A stretch of DNA of 64,000 bases, taken from NCBI RefSeq assembly GCF_049200465.1, contig NZ_CP120836.1, positions 2,728,001 to 2,792,000 on the forward strand, given 5' to 3'. Shown here one piece after another: positions 38,497 through 47,403 of this stretch. The stretch is from Leptothermofonsia sp049200465 (GTDB taxonomy: Bacteria; Cyanobacteriota; Cyanobacteriia; Leptolyngbyales; Leptolyngbyaceae). The position numbers and the translations under genes are program-made. Within the stretch, counting starts at the first letter, position 1. Each line of letters starts with the position of its first letter. The notes under the pieces are model-generated. The model saw nothing but the letters and a program-made list of their open reading frames with translations. It ran no database searches and had not been told where the DNA came from.

Positions 38497-38583
38497 GTAG
38501 TTTATCGTTTTTGCTACTCATCACAAGGTTAGTTTGAGGTCCCAGTTGGCTCTCTTTCTGGGACTTTTAATTGTGTTGGAAAA

Positions 38584-38698
38584 TATAGCGGTAGTCATTA
38601 TGGTTAGAACGGGGTGCAGGGGTGGAACTCCTGGCTGGGGGCGAAGCCCCCACTTCCTCTCTAATTTCAGTGTCCTAACGCACCCGCGTAGAGCTATA
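38584..38698 (+). repeat. MITE-A copy
   Basis: It starts TATAGCGGTAGTCATTATGG and ends CCCGCGTAGAGCTATA, with hairpins AGGGGTGGAACTCCT and GGGGGCGAAGCCCCC. It is followed by a common cyanobacterial word family (GCGTAACGCACTGAGC... TAACAGCACC) also seen at 240-275. Confidence 0.92.
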
Positions 38699-38856
38699 TA
38701 TAGTCCTGCGGACAATAGTCTAACGGCATGGCTTCGCTGGAGCTACGCTCAAGCAACAGCGTAACGCACTGAGCATGGGTTAATGGTGTGTTACAGTGAG
38801 GCCTAACAGCACCTATGGTTCGTGCAAGATAAAATATTGCCAGGTTAATAAGTCCG

Positions 38857-39885
38857 TTATCGGTAGTGTCTAGAGACGCGATCGCGCAGAATGATCCAGA
38901 TCAGGATCGGGGCGCCCATTAGTGCCGTGATTGAGTTGAGCGGCAGCACTGACGATCGCACCAGTAATTGCGAAAGCAGATCTGCCATCAATGCCAGTCC
39001 AGCTCCCACCAGAATCACCGCAGGCAACAAACGGTGTAAATCAGCAGTTTGCAGGATGCCACGGCAGAGATGGGGAACAGCAACCCCCAGAAAGGCAATC
39101 GGTCCACAGAATGCCGTCACAATTCCTGCCAGAATCGACGAACTGAGTAAAACCAGAAATCGCAGCCGATCCAGGTTGACCCCTAATGCTTGCGCCTGCA
39201 CACTGCCCAGTAGCATGACATTAAGCGCCGCAAGATTAGCGATCGCGATCGTCCCCCCCACCAAAATACCTCCTGTCAGTAGGGGAAGCTGTTTCCAGGT
39301 GACTCCGCCAAAACTGCCAAACGTCCAGATCACGAATTGCTGCACCTGCTGGGCAGAGCTGAGTTGCAGCAGAATATTGACAATGGCACCCGTTAAATAT
39401 CCAAAGATTAATCCCAGCACCAGTAAGGCAACCGGATTGCGAACAATTTTCGATGTAAGAATGATTAATCCTGCAACACTGGCAGCTCCTAGGCAGGCAG
39501 CAGTGGTCAGACTCAGATCTCCATACAACCAGTTCAACTGTTGAGAGGTTAACACCATGATCGCTACCCCCAAACTGGCACCCGAACTAATTCCCAGGAC
39601 AAAGGGACCTGCCAGAGGGTTGTGGAACAGGGTTTGTAGTTGCAGTCCACTGATAGCTAAAGCTGCCCCTGCTAGCATGGCTGTCAAAGATCGGGGGAGA
39701 CGAAATTGCCAAATGATATTACCCCAATTGGGTTTGGTGGGAGTGCCACCGAGTAGTATTGTGATTACATCGGCTAGGGGAATGGAGACGGAGCCGACCG
39801 CTAGACTTAGGGCAAAGATCAGCGCTACTCCAGTCAGCAAAACTCCGAGCCAAAGAGTGGGGGGTAAAGGATGATGCCACTTCAT
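38857..39885 (-). CDS. FecCD/BtuC-type ABC transporter permease
   Basis: The 342-aa inner-membrane protein has about ten helices and FecCD signatures: PRSLTAMLAGAALAISGLQL (residues 48-67), NPLAGPFVLGISSGASLGVA and FCGPIAFLGVAVPHLCR. It would form the channel importing iron-siderophore, heme or cobalamin. The 4-bp ATGA overlap with the binding-protein gene shows coupling. No ATPase gene follows; the operon ends here before a repeat. Confidence 0.92.
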   Translation of the reverse strand: MKWHHPLPPTLWLGVLLTGVALIFALSLAVGSVSIPLADVITILLGGTPTKPNWGNIIWQFRLPRSLTAMLAGAALAISGLQLQTLFHNPLAGPFVLGISSGASLGVAIMVLTSQQLNWLYGDLSLTTAACLGAASVAGLIILTSKIVRNPVALLVLGLIFGYLTGAIVNILLQLSSAQQVQQFVIWTFGSFGGVTWKQLPLLTGGILVGGTIAIANLAALNVMLLGSVQAQALGVNLDRLRFLVLLSSSILAGIVTAFCGPIAFLGVAVPHLCRGILQTADLHRLLPAVILVGAGLALMADLLSQLLVRSSVLPLNSITALMGAPILIWIILRDRVSRHYR

Positions 39886-41078
39886 TGGGGGAGTTGCCGA
39901 TAGTAAACAAATTGATGACCAGGCACTAACTCTGGGTGAAAGATTTTCACCAGATCGGCTAGGATGACGTCAGGATTGGCGATCCCACTTTGCCAGTAGT
40001 CATTGCCCCCCTGAGGATTGACCTTCGCAGTGGGGCTAAATACGTTATTAGTTATCAGAGCAGCAAAGCCCTGATAACGGGGGTCAATAGCTAACAAATC
40101 AGCGCGTGTTTTAACACTTGGGGCGTTGATAATCCAGTATTGTGCCTGGGCGGCGCGATCGTACACTTGCTCAAAGGTAAGTTGCAAACTGCCAGGGCTG
40201 CGATCGTCCGACCAAAGGTAATTTGCCCCTGCATCCGCCAGGAACTTTGCGACATAGCTATTGCCCCCTGGCACGTACCAGGTACCTTTGCGCTCGAAAC
40301 CAGAAAATACGGTGGGTCGGCGGTTGACTGTTTTCGCTTTGGCTGCGATCGCTTGATAACGTTGCCGAACTTCCGCAAAACTCCGTTCCGCTTCCGCTTC
40401 CCGATTGAAAAAGAGGGCTAAGAATTTCATCCATTCTGCTCGTCCTAGGGGCGTAGACTCCATATATTCCGCCACGATCGCAACCTTAATTCCTGCCTCT
40501 AATAACTTGGGATGAGCGTCTGTCTGCGGGTTACCCGTACCAAAGGTCGTAACTAAATCGGGTGCTAACTCCAAAATTTTCTCTAGTTTCAAACCTCCAG
40601 CATTCCCTACTTCAGCAAGTTGATTCTTTCGAACCTTTTCATTCACTGCAGGGGTTGTCACGTCCTTAAAGTTGCTGATTCCTATCAAGCGATCAAGCAC
40701 TCCCAATTGTTGCAAGGGCACAAAGTGAGTCGTGGATAAAGTCACCACTGATCGCACTGGAATTTGTATAACTTGTTCCGGCTTAAATCCTTCAGGAGTG
40801 GGGGTACCACACTGTACTAGGATATATTGAAACCGGGTCCTAGCATCCTTCCAGGGATGATTTACTGACACAATCTTGTAATGCTTATGGTAGTCAACAG
40901 TAAACCCTTGAGCATTCGTAATGTGCACCTTATGAGGGAAATAATCCACTCCTTTCTGGTAGTTGTCGATGCACTCTGAATAAAGCTCAGGAGTCTTTTG
41001 AGGAGGCGCAATCGCACAGGAAGAAAGTGAGATCGCACTTACTAAAATCAACCAACCAAGATTCAGATGTTTACTCAT
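39882..41078 (-). CDS. Periplasmic metal-chelate binding lipoprotein
   Basis: The 398-aa protein has a lipoprotein signal (LVSAISLSSCA, lipobox Cys about residue 21). A class III substrate-binding fold follows: LIGISNFKDVTTPAVNEKVR, LEKILELAPDLVTTFGTGNP and VNPQGGNDYWQSG. Such proteins carry ferric siderophores or cobalamin to FecCD/BtuCD permeases. It overlaps its neighbours by 4 bp on both sides. Confidence 0.9.
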   Translation of the reverse strand: MSKHLNLGWLILVSAISLSSCAIAPPQKTPELYSECIDNYQKGVDYFPHKVHITNAQGFTVDYHKHYKIVSVNHPWKDARTRFQYILVQCGTPTPEGFKPEQVIQIPVRSVVTLSTTHFVPLQQLGVLDRLIGISNFKDVTTPAVNEKVRKNQLAEVGNAGGLKLEKILELAPDLVTTFGTGNPQTDAHPKLLEAGIKVAIVAEYMESTPLGRAEWMKFLALFFNREAEAERSFAEVRQRYQAIAAKAKTVNRRPTVFSGFERKGTWYVPGGNSYVAKFLADAGANYLWSDDRSPGSLQLTFEQVYDRAAQAQYWIINAPSVKTRADLLAIDPRYQGFAALITNNVFSPTAKVNPQGGNDYWQSGIANPDVILADLVKIFHPELVPGHQFVYYRQLPQ

Positions 41079-41953
41079 AAATCTTTCGCTGGCGGATATA
41101 GATGAGACTTGATTTTATTACCTTTACAAAGATGTTCATACACAATATCTTGAGCAAGTTCAGACGTGACACAGGTATACCAAGTTTTATCGCCAGAATA
41201 AAACACAACAGGTCCCAATTTACATACTTCTAAACAACCAGAATGAATCACATCTACTTCTAACCCCGACTCCGCCACGGCACTCCGTAACGCCTCATAA
41301 ATCGGTTGCCAGTTCCGAGTAGGATTACACCGTCCTGATCGACAGACCGAGACAAACGGACGCTTTAAAGGATTGGTTTCGTAAGGAATCAATTGACTGC
41401 CCTGGACATAAATTTCTCGCAATTGTTCATACAATCCGAGCTTGCGAAGATCGGGCTTATTCTCCGGTAACAAATCCTCATTCTCACCTACAAATGGATT
41501 AGGCAAAAACACATTCATCATCCGCTCCCCCGCTCCATTCCAGAACTGAATGCCCCAACTACGAACTTGTCCACGAGGGTTAAACCGTCGATACAATGCA
41601 GCTCGACTGACCAATCGTTTGCGACTCAGTTCTTTGGGTGTGGTTGATTCTGGGCCGCCCTGATTCTCTTCAATACACAGGTGCATATGCCAGCCTTCGG
41701 TCACAACAGTCAGGTAGCCATCGTACAGGCGAATGATTTTGGGAGGTTGGGGGAATTCCAGTTCCAGTACACTGCCATCCACCATGTGTCCTAAACCAAC
41801 TTCCTGCCAGTGATCCTGGAATAGAAAATACAGGAGTGAACCCAGCACATCGATCGTGGTTGGGAAATCTTCAAATTCTATCCATCCACCACTGGGTAAT
41901 GGTTCCTTAGCAGACTGGTGCAATGGTGTTACCTGGCGATTAAATTCAGACAT
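41075..41953 (-). CDS. (2Fe-2S) thioredoxin-like ferredoxin domain protein
   Basis: The 292-aa protein has an N-terminal region of unknown fold (about 1-190). Its C-terminal thioredoxin-like ferredoxin domain has four cysteines, in VCRSGRCNPTRNW and IHSGCLEVCKLGP, the pattern of Shethna-type 2Fe-2S ferredoxins. Similar proteins are found beside cyanobacterial TonB receptors. It may reduce or release the imported metal complex in the cytosol. Coupled by ATGA to the binding-protein gene and 11 bp after the receptor gene. Confidence 0.82.
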   Translation of the reverse strand: MSEFNRQVTPLHQSAKEPLPSGGWIEFEDFPTTIDVLGSLLYFLFQDHWQEVGLGHMVDGSVLELEFPQPPKIIRLYDGYLTVVTEGWHMHLCIEENQGGPESTTPKELSRKRLVSRAALYRRFNPRGQVRSWGIQFWNGAGERMMNVFLPNPFVGENEDLLPENKPDLRKLGLYEQLREIYVQGSQLIPYETNPLKRPFVSVCRSGRCNPTRNWQPIYEALRSAVAESGLEVDVIHSGCLEVCKLGPVVFYSGDKTWYTCVTSELAQDIVYEHLCKGNKIKSHLYPPAKDL

Positions 41954-41964
41954 TACAATCCTCC

Positions 41965-44166
41965 TTAAAAGTTATAGGTCAGCCCTCCCTGAATAATACG
42001 TCCCGCATCAGGAAATCCTGGAAATACCTGATACCGCTGATTGAAGAGATTTTCAATGCCAAAGTTCAGTCTCAATTGAGAGGTAATTGGTACTCTCAAC
42101 CGCAAATCAAACGTAGTGTATCCTGGCAAAAACTCGGTGTTCAGGTTATTTGTAGGATAGCTACTTAAGGAGTTCATTAATAGTCCAGCGTACCAGCCCG
42201 TTGCATTTTCATACCAGAGTCCTAGGTTTAGTTTATTTGCTCCTGCAAATCGGAGTTCTCGCCCTTCCTCACCTGGATTTACACTCTGGAGAATTTTGGG
42301 ATCATTCAAAGTATATCCAACAAAGGCATAAACATTGGGGACGATTTGTACATTCAGTGCAGCCTCTAACCCTTGAGAGCGTACTTTCCCCAGGTTTTGA
42401 AAGGTGCCAGAAATCCCATTGACAGGTGGGTTGATACGCTGGAAGGCAATCAAATCGGAAATGGTGTTGTGGTAGTAGGTCAACCGTAAAAGGGCAAAGT
42501 TGCCAATCTTCTGATCAATCCCCACGTCAAAGCTGTTGCCCCGTTCCGGCTTGAGGTCGGGATTACCAATATTAGTCGGATTGGCATTGAACAGGTTTGC
42601 CAAAGTAGGGGTGCGAAAGCTGCGAATATAGTTGGCACGTAATGTCGTTGAATCACCTAACAATAGTCTGGCTCCCACGGAGGGGGACAGGGCTGAACCA
42701 TTGCGTAAACTACTAAAATCCTGGCGTAGCCCTGCTGTCACGGTCAATTGGGGTACAATATCGAGTGCGTACTGTGCAAAGACGGCCCATTGTCCAATGC
42801 GATCATCGTAGTTGATTCGCACAACATCAGTGATCAGATTTTGTGTCAGGTTCTCTACATCAGTGTTGCGATAATCGAAGCCATAGATTATAGTTTGATT
42901 CGCAGCCAGTTTCCAGTTGTGCTGCACCTGGATGCCCAGAGATCGCTGTCTAGTTTGAAACCGTTGCTGTGTTTGAGATGTGCGCCTTAGAACTGGAACA
43001 CCACGCACAACTGAAAGAGTATCTGCAAAGGCAGTGCGATTATCAAATCGAGTATTGAGAAAGTCTAAATAGAGTCTAGTCGTGAGTAAAGAATCAGTGC
43101 CTGCTCCCAATTGTACTTGCAATGTCACATCACTTAAGACCTGATCTGTATACTTACGGTTGTTATCGGTGAGGGAGTTGAAAAAGCCCTGTCCAAAGAT
43201 GGGAAAGGGAATTGGCACACCGCCCGGAACTCCTTGCTCTTTGGGTAAGTAGAAGGTGTTGAAGCTGAGGGTAGCGCGATCGCCCAACTTGAATTCCAGC
43301 CGGGCATTCAGATTGTTGTATAGCGCATCCCCATTGTTCCGAGTACTGCGAAACCCCGCTTCGGGAATGGAAAAAGGAAAATCATACTCAGCCTGGATGC
43401 GGTTATAGCTGAGGAAATAGCGTACTGGATCGACTGTGCCATTAATTTGTAGAGTTTGATCATCATAGCCATAGCTACCAAAACTCCCGCTGACACGAGC
43501 ATTGAATGGCTTTTGTTCAGCTCGACGAGTGATGATATTGATAATTCCGCCGATCGCACCTGACCCATACAGCGTTGACCCCCCCCCTGGCAACACCTCA
43601 ATCCGCTCAATCGCATCAGTGGTGAATTCTGATAGATCAAAACCGCCCCCACCCAGATTATTCACTGGACGACCATCCAGCAAAATCAATACCTGCGCCG
43701 TATTTGAGCCGCGAATAAACTGCCCACTGAGGGAATTGACCTGGCTGCCTACAGTGCCATCCCCTAAAATTCCTGGCAAAAACCGTAGCGCTTCCCGCAC
43801 AGTTCTGGCTCCCCGCTGCTCCATTTCTTCCCGATTAATCACATAGGTTGGACGCGTGGAATCGCGCAGGATCGCTTCTCCCCGACCGGGAGTAGATACA
43901 GGTTGCCGCAGAATCCGTTCGATGATGATCAACTCTTCTTCATCTGCATCAAGTTCTTCATCTGCATCAAGATTATCTGACTGGGCTGGAACGATTGGAG
44001 TGGGGCTAGGGGCCGGACTAGACGACTCTTGAGCGGTTATCATTGTTTCTTCGGGCTTGAATAACTCTAACGCAGTGGGCATTGCGGAAACAGGAATCGG
44101 CAGTAGAGCGAGTCCACTTACAGCCCATCTCAAAGCGACAATAGAATACCAACAACTCATCTCCAT
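41965..44166 (-). CDS. TonB-dependent outer-membrane receptor
   Basis: The 733-aa protein has a signal peptide and an acidic linker with a perfect 18-bp tandem repeat (LDADEE twice, 43936-43971). The plug domain is clear (ATYVINREEMEQRG-like TYVINREEMEQRGARTVREA; LILLDGRPVNNLGGGG; IERIEVLPGGGSTLYGSGAI). The 22-strand barrel ends with the YNF C-terminus. It imports a large metal complex such as a siderophore, metallophore or cobalamin. A perfect Fur/Zur-type palindrome lies 26 bp upstream of the start, so metal repression is expected. First gene of a four-gene operon. Confidence 0.93.
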   Translation of the reverse strand: MEMSCWYSIVALRWAVSGLALLPIPVSAMPTALELFKPEETMITAQESSSPAPSPTPIVPAQSDNLDADEELDADEEELIIIERILRQPVSTPGRGEAILRDSTRPTYVINREEMEQRGARTVREALRFLPGILGDGTVGSQVNSLSGQFIRGSNTAQVLILLDGRPVNNLGGGGFDLSEFTTDAIERIEVLPGGGSTLYGSGAIGGIINIITRRAEQKPFNARVSGSFGSYGYDDQTLQINGTVDPVRYFLSYNRIQAEYDFPFSIPEAGFRSTRNNGDALYNNLNARLEFKLGDRATLSFNTFYLPKEQGVPGGVPIPFPIFGQGFFNSLTDNNRKYTDQVLSDVTLQVQLGAGTDSLLTTRLYLDFLNTRFDNRTAFADTLSVVRGVPVLRRTSQTQQRFQTRQRSLGIQVQHNWKLAANQTIIYGFDYRNTDVENLTQNLITDVVRINYDDRIGQWAVFAQYALDIVPQLTVTAGLRQDFSSLRNGSALSPSVGARLLLGDSTTLRANYIRSFRTPTLANLFNANPTNIGNPDLKPERGNSFDVGIDQKIGNFALLRLTYYHNTISDLIAFQRINPPVNGISGTFQNLGKVRSQGLEAALNVQIVPNVYAFVGYTLNDPKILQSVNPGEEGRELRFAGANKLNLGLWYENATGWYAGLLMNSLSSYPTNNLNTEFLPGYTTFDLRLRVPITSQLRLNFGIENLFNQRYQVFPGFPDAGRIIQGGLTYNF

Positions 44167-44191
44167 ATCCTTTACATCACGAGGTGCACAA

Positions 44192-44210
44192 AATGATAAT
44201 AATTATCATT
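44192..44210. promoter_or_regulatory. Fur/Zur-type operator
   Basis: AATGATAATAATTATCATT is a perfect 9-1-9 palindrome. It contains the 7-1-7 core TGATAAT-A-ATTATCA, which is the consensus for cyanobacterial Zur and also fits Fur. Placed directly upstream of the TonB receptor it should repress the uptake operon when metal is replete. A short 14-bp tandem duplication (ATTTTCTGGATAAA, 44214-44241) lies next to it. Confidence 0.9.
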
Positions 44211-44266
44211 CTCATTTTCTGGATAAAATTTTCTGGATAAATCTTTAATCTCTAGGGCCGGCTTCT

Positions 44267-44806
44267 TCAAAGCAGAACAGGTGGCTCATGAGATTGCTTC
44301 AGCCAACTAGGCGAGTTAGCTAGGAGGGCTAGGGAAATTTGGCTTTGCTGGAGCAATCGCCTGATGAAGACTAATCGAGTTTGACGGGGTTCATCGGGTT
44401 GCCAGGGGCGATCGTAAAAAGTATCAAATCGATTGCCCACACCTTGAATGACCAACCGCGTGGCCTTATTAGGCACAGCAACAAAGCCCTTGATTCGATA
44501 AATTTCCTGTTGCTGCACCAGAGATTGCAAGCGCTTGACCAACTGAGCTGTTATAAAGTGGTGACGCAGAATCACTGTATCAGGAACTGCTAACCAGGCA
44601 TTCAAAAAGGCCGCCAAGCACGATCGCTGAGTAAAGTGGGTGCGAAAAGATTCCCCTGCAATACTAACTTTCGGAGAATTGGTACTACAAATAATGGCGC
44701 CGCGTTCACTGCCTAAGTAACCCGCCCAGGCGTTATAGCCGATCTCCAACAAATTCTTAGCAATAAACTCCTGCTGCCAGGCCATCAGTTCAGGAATTTC
44801 ACTCAT
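44267..44806 (-). CDS. Chimeric protein: tandem-paralogue N-terminus joined to a CobW C-terminal domain
   Basis: ATG at 44806 overlaps the stop of the upstream gene by 8 bp. Residues 1-75 (WQQEFIAKNLLEIGYNAWAG, RGAIIC) resemble the upstream 152-aa protein (WQDLFIRENLLSLGHAAWQG, RGIVVC). Residues about 95-160 (YRIKGFVAVPNKATRLVIQG, VGNRFDTFYDRPW, RQTRLVFI) match the CobW C-terminal domain of metal GTPase chaperones. No GTPase domain (GxxxxGK) is present. A natural small metallochaperone partner is possible. An in-frame deletion fusing a paralogue to a cobW gene, like the deletion in the nearby metE, is equally possible. Confidence 0.65.
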   Translation of the reverse strand: MSEIPELMAWQQEFIAKNLLEIGYNAWAGYLGSERGAIICSTNSPKVSIAGESFRTHFTQRSCLAAFLNAWLAVPDTVILRHHFITAQLVKRLQSLVQQQEIYRIKGFVAVPNKATRLVIQGVGNRFDTFYDRPWQPDEPRQTRLVFIRRLLQQSQISLALLANSPSWLKQSHEPPVLL

Positions 44807-45257
44807 AGCATCCTCCGTGGGCAGGGTCTTCAAGCTGGAACTCTGACCAACGCGGCTCCATCTGCTGATAACAGTCGGCTGGGGAGATAGCAAGATGTTC
44901 AAGCCAATTGATATCGGCCCGGCCATTTTCGTTAATCAACAGCAGAACGTGCTGGATGGGATCGTAGGTTTGTGCTATATCGAGTAGGTAATCAGTTAAA
45001 GTTGTCTCTAAATTGAGCGCCTGCAAATAGGCTGGAATATCAGGTAGGGGCACAAACCGAACTGTATATTTCACGACGTCGCTATTCCAATCCACAGACT
45101 TAGCTTCGATAATCGCTACATCGCAGACCACTATGCCCCGTCCTTGAGTGGTAAATCCTTGCCATGCCGCATGTCCCAGGGATAACAGATTTTCCCGAAT
45201 GAATAGATCTTGCCAGTAGCCGCAATAACCTTGCCATACTTCATTCTTTGGTCGCAT
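44799..45257 (-). CDS. Uncharacterised protein, paralogue of the next gene's N-terminus
   Basis: The 152-aa protein begins MRPKNEVWQGYCGYWQDLFI and contains GHAAWQGFTTQGRGIVVCD and YDPIQHVLLLINENG. I cannot name the family. It has no signal peptide or membrane helix. It lies directly after the metE remnant, whose frame runs into its start, and before a related CobW-C protein, within the riboswitch-led unit. The context suggests a role in metal or cobalamin metabolism. A Cys near the C-terminus (HGGCYE) and CDVAIIEAK are notable. Confidence 0.6.
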   Translation of the reverse strand: MRPKNEVWQGYCGYWQDLFIRENLLSLGHAAWQGFTTQGRGIVVCDVAIIEAKSVDWNSDVVKYTVRFVPLPDIPAYLQALNLETTLTDYLLDIAQTYDPIQHVLLLINENGRADINWLEHLAISPADCYQQMEPRWSEFQLEDPAHGGCYE

Positions 45258-46119
45258 GGGCTTTTCTCCTAACGATGTGTGAGGCTTCTACCATGTTTTT
45301 CAGAGCGGGAATCACTTCCTCCCAGCGGCGTGTTTTCAATCTGCAATCCGGGTTAACCTAAATCTGTTCAATCACTAGATTGGCAATTCCAGTTTTTAGC
45401 TGCTGAACCATCTGTTCGATGCTGGAAACCACTGGACTGTAGACATCGTAAACACCGTTGCCAACTTGGCGTTGGTAGCCCGTATCGATGATTTCAAATA
45501 GGGTTCCATTGTTGCTGCGGCTATTTTCAATGGACAATACATCTGCATCGAGACGCTCAATGTGCTGAATAATGTCACCAAACTCGGAGTAAAACATGTG
45601 GGTGTAAATTTGGGTTTCTGGCTTGGCAACCCCAGCGGCCAAACGAAACGCATCAACCGCCCAAGATAGATACTCGTTCCAGTGCTCTGGCTTCAAGGGT
45701 AATCCCTCTCGTAGAGCAGGCTCGTCGATCTGCACTATGTTCTGCACTATGTAGTGATAATTGGTATCAAACCACTTGGTCATCTCCATCGCTAAAATGC
45801 CGTCCCTGCCGCGTGCTATTGCAAAATACTGGTCAAGTTCGGTGAGAGATTGAAAGCGATTTGGGATTAATCCGAACCGCACTGTCCAATCCAGCACATG
45901 ATCGTAGAGGGTGGTGTCGCCAATGCCGATGCAATCAATCCCTGCTTCGAGCTGTATCTTCCAGTTTGCAAATTCACAGTTTGCAAATTCAGCTTCTTGG
46001 ACTGTTTGCAACAAGATGTCTGTATCGGATTTGTTGCTCCAAAAGGCTTCTAATGCCTTTTTAACCTCACGATTTTTACCAATGCGGGGATACCCCAGCG
46101 TTGCAATTTGAATGGTCAT
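45241..46119 (-). pseudogene. metE: Cobalamin-independent methionine synthase remnant (large internal deletion)
   Basis: MetE is normally about 760 aa; here the frame is 293 codons. The N-terminus (IQIATLGYPRIGKNREVKKA ... MTKWFDTNYHYIV) runs about 125 residues and then jumps into the C-terminal domain (QIDEPALREGLPLKPEHWNE ... GYQRQVGNGVYDVYSP). The junction carries a duplicated TGCACTATGT (45731-45752), suggesting a repeat-mediated deletion. A TAG at 45358-45360 replaces the Trp codon of EQIWVNPDC; the sequence then continues to TRRWEEVIPALKNMVEA. The N-terminal part has another in-frame 15-bp duplication (45962-45991). Zinc and substrate residues of the central region are lost, so the gene is dead. 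Confidence 0.92.
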
Positions 46120-46391
46120 AGCGGTAGCGCAATTCTGTAAATAAGTGCGAAAGCTGGCCGTTTCCCGATTAGAAAACAGCTCACAACTAGACGCGGTGAG
46201 GATGCTAGCTACAATTGCCAGCGTAAATACAGCTACCTTTCCTCAGGTAGACTCGCTGCGTCAACCTCGCGTTCACCTCAAATAGTCAATCTAGAACGCT
46301 ATAACCTTCAATTTCTGGCAAAGAGCCAATTGCAAAAGCCTGAAGTTTTTATCATCCGTACCTCGCAGATGTTTATATAACGGGTCTACTA

Positions 46392-46507
46392 ATCGGCGGG
46401 CATTCTGACTCAGAGAGTTACAACTCTCATTACAGCTGCGGGACAGCGGCAGATTTACACTGCACTTTCCCCCTTGCGTCTGATGGCTGCTCCCCATCAG
46501 AACCGAA
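46392..46507 (-). ncRNA. Cobalamin riboswitch
   Basis: On the minus strand the sequence shows the conserved aptamer blocks in order: TCGGTTCTGATGGGG, then AAGGGGGAAAGTGCAGTG, TAAATCTGCCGCTG, TCCCGCAGCTGTAA and GAGTCAGAATGCCCGCCGA. The last matches the B12-box side, and its CCGA pairs with the 5' TCGG. It lies about 270 bp upstream of the metE remnant on the same strand. B12-repressed metE is a known arrangement in organisms that also have B12-dependent MetH. The expression platform was not resolved. Confidence 0.88.
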
Positions 46508-46608
46508 TGAGTATTTGGATATTAACACAATAAGGGGTTTTATGAAAGTTTTTTTATGAAAGGGTTTTATGACACATTCTGGGCGTTGCATAAGCGTTGC
46601 ATAATGAT

Positions 46609-46710
46609 AAGGATCCTTACAAATTTAAATTGCACTCCCAAAGCTTAGAAAACCTTGTAGGCAGGCAACATGTTTTAGAAGTTACTCAAGTTCTTTTTGT
46701 AAAGATCCTA
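46609..46710. repeat. MITE-C copy 2 (inverted)
   Basis: The reverse complement of the element at 14934-15035, with ends AAGGATCCTTACAAA and TTGTAAAGATCCTAA. It lies at the broken end of an ISAs1-type transposase fragment. An 11-bp tandem duplication GCGTTGCATAA (46583-46604) precedes it. Confidence 0.9.
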
Positions 46711-46930
46711 ATCACCCCCTGCTGCGATAATTTTGCCCGGTAATATCCGTTTGGGCCTCATCGCATCAATCGTTACGATATAACCCTCTCAAACCAATAC
46801 CTGCAATAACTGAGGAATGGCGATGATTTCATTGGACTTTTCGTCTACCTTAACGTGGGCTAACACCAACCAATTCTGGCTTGCCCATGCACTGGCCATG
46901 TGGATAGCTCCTTTACTTCCTCCTCTATCC
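46711..46930 (-). pseudogene. ISAs1-family transposase fragment
   Basis: Minus-strand translation gives IHMASAWASQNWLVLAHVKV-DEKSNEIIAIPQLLQVLV, an in-frame TGA, then EGYIVTIDAM and ILPGKIIAAGGD. This is the conserved central region of ISAs1 (H-repeat) transposases, around the ITAIP and TIDAMG motifs. It stops at the MITE-C border and has lost both ends. Confidence 0.8.
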
Positions 46931-46980
46931 TAGGAATGCCGCACACACGAATGATTAGTTTTTCCCTCATCCTCCCATTA

Positions 46981-47060
46981 GGCGTTGCTGAAAAGCAGTA
47001 TGAATCGAAACGAAGTTTTGAGCATACATCACCTATTTCATACTCAAATTCAGCAATCCC
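46981..47060. repeat. MITE-B copy (inverted)
   Basis: GGCGTTGCTGAAAAGCAGTA ... CAAATTCAGCAATCCC is the reverse of the copies at 9784-9863 and 18712-18791 and is about 80 bp long. Confidence 0.88.
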
Positions 47061-47089
47061 TCCCATTATTGAGTATACGTTTGCCCTAG

Positions 47090-47317
47090 GTGGAGAAGCT
47101 ATGCAATGACCAGAATATGATTCAACAAGTATCAGTAAAAATGGTAAACAGAAGAGTAAACAAAATCACATTTGCAAGGAGTAGTAAACAAAATCACATT
47201 TGCAAGGAGTGTAGAAGACAGTTCTTTGGTTGCTACTCTCCGACTGCTAGATACTCCAATGAGTTTACGGAGGTACCTCAGACTGTGTGTCAATGGCTCA
47301 GACTTTCGAGTGATTGA
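47090..47317 (+). pseudogene. IS1-family transposase N-terminal remnant
   Basis: The segment KQNHICKECRRQFFGCYSPT is the zinc-finger part of IS1 transposases. It is preceded by a 28-bp tandem duplication (47155-47182 and 47183-47210) inside the finger region, which repeats NKITFARS-coding DNA. No catalytic part follows. Confidence 0.6.
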
Positions 47318-47403
47318 ATGGATCAAAGGGGGGCATCATGCAACCGTGATTACTCGAGTCAAGCAAGTGGGTAAATTATTTCCGTGGGGTCAAAAATAAT
47401 TAG

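Noticed and set aside
38857..44166. Calling the TonB operon a cobalamin (Btu) system
   Set aside because: The B12 riboswitch precedes metE, not this operon, and the operator here is Fur/Zur-type. The substrate is left open.
46291..46497. Minus-strand frame of 68 codons upstream of metE
   Set aside because: It overlaps the riboswitch aptamer, whose RNA conservation explains the sequence.
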